A stretch of 64,000 bases of DNA from contig NC_088296.1 of assembly GCF_032854445.1 (NCBI RefSeq), positions 15,737,485 through 15,801,484 of the forward strand, in the 5' to 3' direction. Made by a program: the position numbers and the translations under genes. Position 1 is the stretch's first letter, and every line of letters begins with the position of its first letter. Below, in pieces: positions 57,000 through 64,000 of this stretch. Source of the DNA: Liolophura sinensis. Taxonomy: Eukaryota; Mollusca; Polyplacophora; Chitonida; Chitonidae. The notes beneath the pieces were generated by a model. That model saw nothing but the letters and a program-made list of their open reading frames with translations, was not told where the DNA came from and searched no databases.

Positions 57000-58540
57000 T
57001 GGCCTTCTTTCGGCCATTTGTACACACCAAAGAAAACCACCCGCCAACCGCTTTGTCTTGTTCTTGGAAACAGCGTTGTTGTCAGCGTGGAAACTAGAAA
57101 AGCAAAATTTGATGAATGGGCGCTCTGTGTAAAGGGTATTCAGTTTGACGTTTAAAAAGATTAAATCAATCAATCGATCAATCGGTCAATAAAAATTAGT
57201 AATCACATGTTATGACTGGGTGACTTTATCCTGCTACCGTACTTGAACAAAGAAGCTTTCGCAACAGGTTTTTCCAGCTTCCATACTTGTACAGGAGGGA
57301 GGTCGCTGACCGTGGAGAAAGAAGAACGAGTAAAAGAAAATGTTCAGTGTTACATACACCTCGGGGTTTAAGACTTTGGCGGTTATACCATGCGTGACTG
57401 ACTTTGAATTAAGGGCATACCGTGTGAAATACTATCGTCCCATTATCCCCCCTCCCGTCCGTCAACCCTACCCAATAACCTATTTAAGACTCCCCCCCAC
57501 CCTCCAAGATATTCTATCTGCCACGTAAAATGCATTCCCAGAGCGTGACCGACTCTCCTTAAACTTCTTCTTCTGTTGCACTCGGTGCTTTGAATTACTT
57601 TATTTGACCCAGAATTGTGTCCAAGACGGTGTTTTTCATTTCGGCGGATTCTAAGATTTCTGGATTGACCCTGAAGTAGCACACAAGCACCACAAGTTCT
57701 CCTGAACTAAACATGCCATCATGACTCGGCCTTTTTTTTTTGGATTATACCCTGCTACAAAACATGCAGTTAAGGGGCAGCATCTGAAGTAATATCTCAT
57801 GACCTTTACTTGCTTCTTAAAATGCATTTTGCTGGGAGACTTATTATTACCAGTGCCGTATGTGTCTTCTCCAGGGCAGAATATAATTTAGGCCCTCTTT
57901 AAACTGATGGCCGTGTCGCTCTGCTGTCAATCTGCCTTTGACCAAAGAAGAGTACTTTAGATCAACTCCAGCTCTCGCTCATTTTTAGTCAGAGCGTTTT
58001 TCCTGGTATCTGTCGAAGTGGGGTGGTTTGCTCTGGGGTCCTGTCCGGTTTCCTCAGTCGATTCTCCAAGGTAGTCAGTTTATTACTTTCATCAGTTTAT
58101 TTGCTTTCATCACTGACGTTTGCCACCGTGTGACGAACACACCACTCACCCCCCCCCCCCCCCCGCTCCAACGCCACCCCAAACAATTTGCCCCCAGCCC
58201 CAAACATTACACCTGACAAGTAATGGGATACCTTTTATCATGCAATGGGGATTCGGGTCGAAGTCGCATTAACCACTGGTACCCTGTTGTACATTGCAAC
58301 CGATGATGTGAAGTGTGCAAATGTATAGACAACAGACTTTCTGTTAACAGATGCAATTCTTACACGCCACGGATGACGGCATATATTCTTAGTGAAGAGT
58401 TGTATAAAGCGATGAGATCCATACACCCGCAGCCAAACGTATACAGGTGACTTAAAGGGTTGAAATAACTTCTCTCGGGTCATATTCCCTCGTGAGTAAT
58501 TTGTCGGGTGGACTTTACTAGATAGAGCGGCGCATTTGTG
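57000..58540. other. no gene recognised
   Basis: Includes a run of 17 C near 58150. The last 100 bases are the upstream side of the exon candidate at 58544. Confidence 0.4.
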
Positions 58541-58543
58541 GTG

Positions 58544-58655
58544 ATGGCGTCAAATAGCTGGACGAAGTTCTGGCCGCAGGTCCTAGAAAAACTTCGAGGA
58601 AGTAAAAAGAAGGACTGGAAAGAAAGACACATGATGTCTGTGTATAACATATCAG
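58544..58655 (+). CDS. candidate first coding exon of a plus-strand gene, function unknown
   Basis: ATG at 58544 opens 37 codons plus one base, ending at a strong donor ATCAG|GTAAGG. The peptide starts MASNSWTKFWPQVLEKLRG and continues with a basic Lys/Arg/Trp stretch, typical coding composition with higher GC than the flanks. No signal peptide is seen. The next exon would start in phase 1. I could not find it with confidence in the remaining 5 kb, so the gene probably runs beyond the window. I do not recognise the protein. Confidence 0.4.
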
Positions 58656-58955
58656 GTAAGGACAGCATGCATTCCCATGGTTTACATCTAAATCGGTGAA
58701 ATATTGTTGAAAGCGACGTTAAAACTTTCACGCACTCATCTAAATCGGTGAGTTTGTGCACGTTTGTAACTTACAGCATATCAGTTATCTCAGAAGCGGA
58801 CAAGTTAACAATTTTCTTTAATAAGTTGGATGGCGCCCCAATCATGTATAATGTATACCGTTTTGTTATATCAATAACCGAAGTGTATGGGTGCGAAAAT
58901 CTGCGATTGCCGTCGACTACATACATCTTATTAGTTAGTTGTATTGAAGAGAATC

Positions 58956-59240
58956 TGAAAGTCATTCTGTATCATGTGACCTGTCAAAAGTGTTAGGGAA
59001 CTATTTTGGATCACATTCACTATAACATGGGCGTCTGAAAAAAGTGTCACAAAAAGTTGTTTAGAATAATCGAATGGTGAACAAACTTGATGTGCTCAAG
59101 GTTTGTGAACTTCAAAAGTTCCTTGAGGAAAAAAAGTGTCATTGGTGCTTGTTTTTTTGTTCAAAAATCACATGGCACAGTGAGACTGTAACGACAATAG
59201 ACTTCCAGCTCGAAACTCCCCTACTCCGACGTAATAAAGG
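58956..59240 (+). repeat. dispersed repeat R, copy 3
   Basis: Contains TGTATCATGTGACCTGTC, AACATGGGCGTCTGA and the closing GAAACTCCCCTACTC, matching copy 2 across about 280 bases with indels. Confidence 0.55.
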
Positions 59241-59799
59241 GAAGAATTGATGAGTCTACAGCTTTAGGTCGTCTTGATAGAGGCCGGGAGGAGTTCTATG
59301 AGTTCCCCATTGTAGCTGTGTTTGAATGTTTGAAATCTTAAGATTAACATGGGCCCTGCAGAACAACGCTGTAGGCGAACGAGCAACCCTAGGCCTTTCA
59401 GGTATAACATTATAACTTTCTAAGTGGGAGTAACTTATAAAATCGACCCATTTTACGAAAGATAGGTTTAACGTCTGCACGTGAACTGGAGACCACATGG
59501 TCTGGTGTCATGTTATATACTGGAACGCTGCATCCAGTTTTACGGTACTTCTTAAAGGATACTTGAAACGATTTTTTAAATTTCTTAATGTGCAGATTAT
59601 GATGTGTAATAAAATGTAACAGTACAGACAAATTTTTGGCCTTGCTTTGGCTTTCGCTTTGGGGGGTGGTGGTGGGGCTCAAAAATGGCTTGAATGTACA
59701 GTTTTCTTAAAGCCCCAGCGGTCAGTCCGGTAAATAAGTAGCTTGTAGCTGTGGTGTCAACGATGATTCTTGTTTAAAGAGAAATCTGTGGGAGACAGA

Positions 59800-59870
59800 A
59801 CGGATGGGGGCGGGTGGGTGTGGAACAGACCGATTAGGGGCGGGTGTAGGGGCACGGAGGTGGGGCTAAG
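59800..59870 (+). other. G-rich tract
   Basis: GGGGGCGGGTGGG and further G runs: possible G-quadruplex. Confidence 0.4.
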
Positions 59871-59975
59871 TGGGTCTGAAGAAACGATGCGGTATTAGAT
59901 CTCACCTTGCCCACACTGTATATGTACCTGTAGGGCTAGCAGCCCTAAACCAAGACCAAGGTAAATTCCCACACC

Positions 59976-60257
59976 ATGGGAGGCCTGTCATTCAACAAGC
60001 AACGGTTTAATTTTGAACCAAAAAAATCAGCCATTTATTGGAGGAGTTTGACAGTGACAGCTCAGATTATTCTGATCAGGTTATTTGTGGAAAACTTGGA
60101 TCGCTTCATTGTCTTTGCCCATTCTTGTAGAAATGTCACATTAAGAAGGAATCGGAAGAGGCGGATGTCCCAAACCGTACCATTCTTTTTGGAACAACTA
60201 AAATGGCACAAGAAACCATCTCTGAACTTAGGGGAATGTCTATTAATAAATACATAG
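59976..60257 (+). other. 93-codon open frame, uncertain
   Basis: ATG opens MGGLSFNKQRFNFEPKKSA and ends NLGECLLINT. Basic, with no motif I know and no splice sites that need it. The opposite strand is also open. Could be an old transposon remnant. Confidence 0.15.
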
Positions 60258-60364
60258 TGCGCTTGAGGAAATCTCAACGAAAAACAAAATGACCTCGACC
60301 GATCAGTTAAATGTACCCGGGCTCGTGACTATAGCGACTAAGGTTTACGGGGCTCCCGGTACTT

Positions 60365-60389
60365 CGGGGGGTGGGGGGGGGGGGGGGTG
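60365..60389 (+). repeat. poly-G tract
   Basis: G5, T, then about 15 G. Confidence 0.9.
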
Positions 60390-60565
60390 CACGGAGCTCC
60401 GAGCAAGATCAACGTTGACGGAAAATATGCACAATATAGAGGGGGTAATTAACAAGTTTAAAAATATTCCGAAATTTTTTAACAAAGATTTTTTAGACTT
60501 CCTTTTCATGTATCCTTGAGGCTCAATGAATTTCTCAAGTCGGAGGTTTTTGCCTAAGTCCTACA

Positions 60566-60688
60566 TGGAGTGTTTCACGAAAAAACTTAAGTCAAATACT
60601 ACATAAATATAGTATTATTTTGCTTAAGCCAAACACACCTGCTTAAGCCAAACAACTTATGTTTCGTGAAAACGGGCCATACGTCGCT
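60566..60688. mobile_element. small MITE
   Basis: GTTTCACGAAAAAACTTAAG at the left faces the complement of CTTATGTTTCGTGAAAAC at the right, about 120 bp in total. Confidence 0.5.
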
Positions 60689-61129
60689 GTTAACCCTTTT
60701 AAAGGTGATCAGAGAATTTGGGATACTGCGTGTTTCCAGAACAGCTGATTGTCCATCACGCCGTGATGTGCCATGCGCATGCGCAATGCAGCGACGTCCA
60801 GTTACTGTACACTACTGAAATGATAGTTTTCGTTTATTTACTTTATTTATTTATTTTATTCAATTACATTTGATTTATTTAATATTTTTTTTTCAAAATT
60901 AACCTGTCGCAAACGCTTCCCTGGTTCTGCAGACAATCCAGTTAAATGTGTAATACCTATATTATATAACACATAGGAGTCATTTACGACAATACTTGTA
61001 GTGGTTCTTATTTATTTATGTCATTGGCGTACAGGAATTCAACTGACACTCTTGCAAGCAATAACGATATGCTCCCTACGTAACGTCCATAGCATCATGT
61101 AGTAAAGATATGTTAAAATGGCTTTATTT

Positions 61130-61250
61130 TTTTAAGTTTCCTCCGGGCAGCCTTCGGTTTCCTCCCTCCATAATGATGCCCGCCATCGTATAAGTGAAAT
61201 ATTCTTGAGAACGGCGTAATACTCCAATGAAATAAATACATAAATAAATA
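61130..61250 (+). mobile_element. SINE1, 3' fragment
   Basis: CCTCCATAATGATGCCCGCC and AAATATTCTTGAGAACGGCG with an AAATAAATA tail. Confidence 0.8.
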
Positions 61251-61813
61251 AAATTCCTTGAACAGATGCAGTATGTAAAAACACACATAAATAAATAGTT
61301 TAAAAAAATAATAAATCGAGGTTTCATTTGAACACACTGAAAACAATTTTCTAGATTAGCCATTAATCACTGCAAGCAATAAAAGGCTGTTTGTTGCCCA
61401 TAGCCTCACCACACCATTCCGAGACAACCGCTTCAATACTTCTTACAGCGCATGCGTCGTTCTCTACCTTCAGCATACTTCATTGCCACCACTGAAGTCA
61501 TGTTTGACCCTTCGGCTCTGAACACTGCACACGGGTCCGTTTTCATCAAGCAACTTAATACTTCAGTCATAAATTACAAGTGCAAGCCAAACTCAAAACA
61601 GAAAAAAAAAACTGAAACTGTGGTGGGTGCAATGTCGTGCAACAAAGAACCAGTGTACAAATTTTAAGCTTCCTTAAGCAAACAATTTAATTGTAGCTGG
61701 GTTTTTAATTTTGGAATTAAGCTTCAGACATTTGATAAGTATTGTTCCTGGGCTTGTTTATAGGCGCGCCTAGCGTCATCACTAATATATTGGTGGGACC
61801 TCGATGACAATTT

Positions 61814-61976
61814 GTTTTATTTATTTATTTGATTGGTGTTTTAAGCCGTGCTCAAGAATATTCACTTATACGACGGCGGCCAGCATTATGGTGGGAGGAA
61901 ACCGGACAGAGCCCGGGGAAACCCACGGCCATCCACAGGATGCTGGCAGACCTTCCCACTTACGGCCGGAGAGGAA
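61814..61976 (-). mobile_element. SINE1, head missing
   Basis: Reverse SINE1 tail and body up to TACGGCCGGAGAGGAA. Confidence 0.85.
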
Positions 61977-61999
61977 ACTCTTGTACTCTCTCTTGTACT

Positions 62000-62960
62000 C
62001 TTCCGTTTGCACAGTCAAACGTTCCTTAAAGACCACCTGTCTTCCACTAATATGGAGTGCCTGTCTGTGCGTCGCACGTACGAAAATTCGTTAGAAATTT
62101 GCCAAAGGTCGATGGTTTTATGCGTTGTGCAAATCAATTACACACCATAAATAAAACCGTGAGAACAAATCAGTATTGTAAACGACAAACATCATTATTA
62201 AATCAGTAATCAGTGAAAAATCAGTATCATCTTGAACAAGCCTGGCATTTTGTAGAATGATATATGTAAATAACAGTAAATCGACATCACTACATAACAG
62301 CTGGCCTATATATCACGTACACCTTATGTATACATCGCTAATTATTCATGCTTGTGTTGTTTACCGATTGTACTCAAAATCCATGGAGCAGAAACTTGAA
62401 AGCAAGCAGGACACGTGAAGCTGGCACACATATACTGTGATAACACAAAAGTGAAATCATCCACCCCTAAAGACAACAGGCAAAGCGTAACAGTAGAGAA
62501 GAATTAAATGTATATTTCACTAATTTTTACTCGGTCACGCAGTGTGTTTCTTTATTTGATTAGGTCTACATTATTGATATATTTGTTGATGTCTTTATTG
62601 ATACATCGAAATATTTACTTATTTCTTTTCCCGGCTTCCCACTGCGTTACTCGTACAATAAAAACCGACAACAAAGTTCTCGAATTTCTGCATTTTAAAC
62701 AACCATGAACCCCGTAGCTGTCTTTCATTAATTATATCCACCAAGCCGCAATCATTATTGACATGTCAAACCTGACTACAAAGTTTTGCACTTTCTTCGT
62801 TTTAAGCAATGATGAATGTTGCAGCTGGCTTTTCATTAATCACGATCATCTGTCCCTTAAACACGTAGCTGAAAAACTGGTGTTTACATGACTTTACCAA
62901 CATGTAACAATTGTATCTATTATAAAAAAAACTAGCAGTTACGCCATGCATAGTTAATGC
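62000..62960. other. no gene recognised
   Basis: AT-rich, no repeat family recognised. Confidence 0.5.
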
Positions 62961-62976
62961 TTGAAGGTTCCTGGTA

Positions 62977-63138
62977 ATGAGTGAGAGTGAGTGAGTGAGT
63001 GAGTTTTTGGGGTTTAACGTCGTGCTCAACAATTTTTCAGTCATATGACGACGGATCAACAATCGTTTCACTATCCCCTTCATTCTTAACGCCAAGCGAG
63101 GAAGTTACAACTTCCTCTGTTAAAGTCTTAAATGTTCC
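62977..63138 (-). mobile_element. SINE2 with internal deletion
   Basis: Tail (GGGTTTAACGTCGTGCTC) joined directly to the region CACTATCCCCTTCATTC; the middle 150 or so bases are absent. Confidence 0.85.
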
Positions 63139-63366
63139 CAACAACGAGCCATGCATGAAAAGGCCTGATACGCTCAATTTAATCACTGTTGCTTGTTTGT
63201 TCGGATGTTTCTGGGTTTTTTTTTTGTCGAAGACACTAGACACCTCTCCCAGTCACAGTTGTTACGGCCCAAACTGTCTGTATTATAAAGAGACGGTTTG
63301 TTCGAAATACACGACAGTTTAGCCGCACAAAAAACTAACCAAAACCAGTAGATTGTATTTTTCAAC

Positions 63367-63372
63367 AATTTA
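63367..63372 (-). terminator. possible poly(A) signal
   Basis: AATAAA on the minus strand, downstream of the candidate terminal exon at 63848-63522. Confidence 0.3.
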
Positions 63373-63378
63373 TTAGGT

Positions 63379-63476
63379 TTAACAAGAACAGATAACAAGA
63401 CTTATACAAATACTAAAGTACTTAATTTTAACAAGAAAGGATAGCAGTATCTATACAAATACTAAAGTACTTACAT
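63379..63476. repeat. two tandem copies of about 50 bp
   Basis: TATACAAATACTAAAGTACTT occurs twice with similar flanks (AACAAGAA...GATA). It would lie in the 3' UTR of the exon candidate at 63848-63522. Confidence 0.7.
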
Positions 63477-63521
63477 GTACAACGGTGTCAAGTACAAATG
63501 GACGCATATACTCCACAATGC

Positions 63522-63848
63522 TTAAAAATGCACAGAGGCAATATTCACAAGAGGGAAAATCCACAGTATAACTGAGTGTATGACGAAATATACACAAAAT
63601 TCCACAGACATGGTCCATGTACTAATAAGCACTGTGTACACAAGAGCACAAATTAAATATATAAGTTCAGACTGAACAAGTACTAGGTGGAGATATGATA
63701 TAACAAAGCCATAGGCTATAAAGACACCAAAATTCAGCACAAAAGGCCTACTAAAGTAATACACAGCGAAAGCATCCAAACTCTCAATAATTCTCCTTTC
63801 TTCCTTTTGACTTGCTTTCATAGGTCTTGTATAGACTGGTGGAAGTTT
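63522..63848 (-). CDS. candidate terminal exon of a minus-strand gene running past the right edge
   Basis: A good acceptor (AATTTTCTTATTCTAG) precedes an open frame of 108 codons. The first part reads KLPPVYTRPMKASQKEERR and looks coding. The later part is very hydrophobic and AT-rich and may be membrane segments or an untranslated tail in a lucky frame. An AATAAA hexamer lies at 63372-63367, about 150 bases beyond the stop, as expected for a last exon. Upstream exons would lie beyond 64000. Confidence 0.3.
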   Translation of the reverse strand, partial: KLPPVYTRPMKASQKEERRIIESLDAFAVYYFSRPFVLNFGVFIAYGFVISYLHLVLVQSELIYLICALVYTVLISTWTMSVEFCVYFVIHSVILWIFPLVNIASVHF

Positions 63849-64000
63849 CTAGAATAAGAAAATTCTTGAAGACTTGTCGTAACAAACAGGCCCCGAACTG
63901 AGCGTATTCTGGAACATTCTACGGTAGAGGCAGACAGCAGGCCCCGAGCTCAGCATATGTAAACAGTGGCAAGCTAAATTTAGAAGCTAACGGCAGTTGT

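Overview
This is eukaryotic, AT-rich nuclear DNA from an invertebrate, most likely a mollusc or another lophotrochozoan. The evidence is intron-containing genes with GT-AG junctions and many copies of tRNA-headed SINEs of a type I know from molluscan genomes. One family ends with a tail that reads AATATTCTTGAGTACGGCG. Another ends with TACGACGTTAAACCCCAA followed by CACTCACT. I see nothing bacterial, no CRISPR array and no rRNA. The window holds an assembly gap of 200 N at 7980-8179.

The most interesting locus is a split gene on the minus strand between 12596 and 7457. Four exons (12575-12596, 10506-10825, 8493-8579, 7457-7822) have matching phases and good splice sites, and together they give an open 264-residue protein. 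No single-frame ORF shows it. The protein has a signal peptide, three N-glycosylation sequons and a run of long amphipathic helices that looks by eye like a class-I four-helix cytokine of the CNTF/CLCF1/cardiotrophin type. The tiny first coding exon and the 1-0-0 intron phases also fit helical-cytokine genes. If this holds, it is a secreted ligand of a JAK-STAT-type receptor in a group where such ligands are poorly known.

The other well-supported gene is on the minus strand at 43339-38883: a 34-base first coding exon spliced to one huge exon, 1174 residues in all. The product is a disordered, serine-rich, adaptor-like protein with four YxN (Grb2-type SH2) motifs, a 14-3-3-type site, a long acidic tract, an SH3 ligand, three PPxY (WW-binding) motifs and a basic amphipathic C-terminus. 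I cannot name it.

Layout: 1-5 kb, degenerate tandem repeats, a SINE and a MITE; 5.7-6.5 kb, a weak plus-strand gene candidate; 6.4-14 kb, the cytokine-like gene with repeat-rich introns; 16-25.6 kb, a diverged tandem array whose units share a Staf/ZNF143-like site, an octamer and two hairpins; 26.5-29.5 kb, minisatellites and a CRE-rich repeat; 30.7-31.4 kb, promoter-like sites; 32-38.8 kb, mostly sequence without recognisable genes; 38.9-43.4 kb, the adaptor gene; 45.6-47.4 kb, a 26-bp minisatellite split by a SINE; 48.6-50.7 kb, candidate upstream exons and a promoter; 52-64 kb, SINEs, CRE repeats and isolated exon candidates near 56.2, 58.5 and 63.5 kb.

Only the two main genes are well supported. 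Isolated exons carry low confidence because they rest on one open frame plus splice-like sites.
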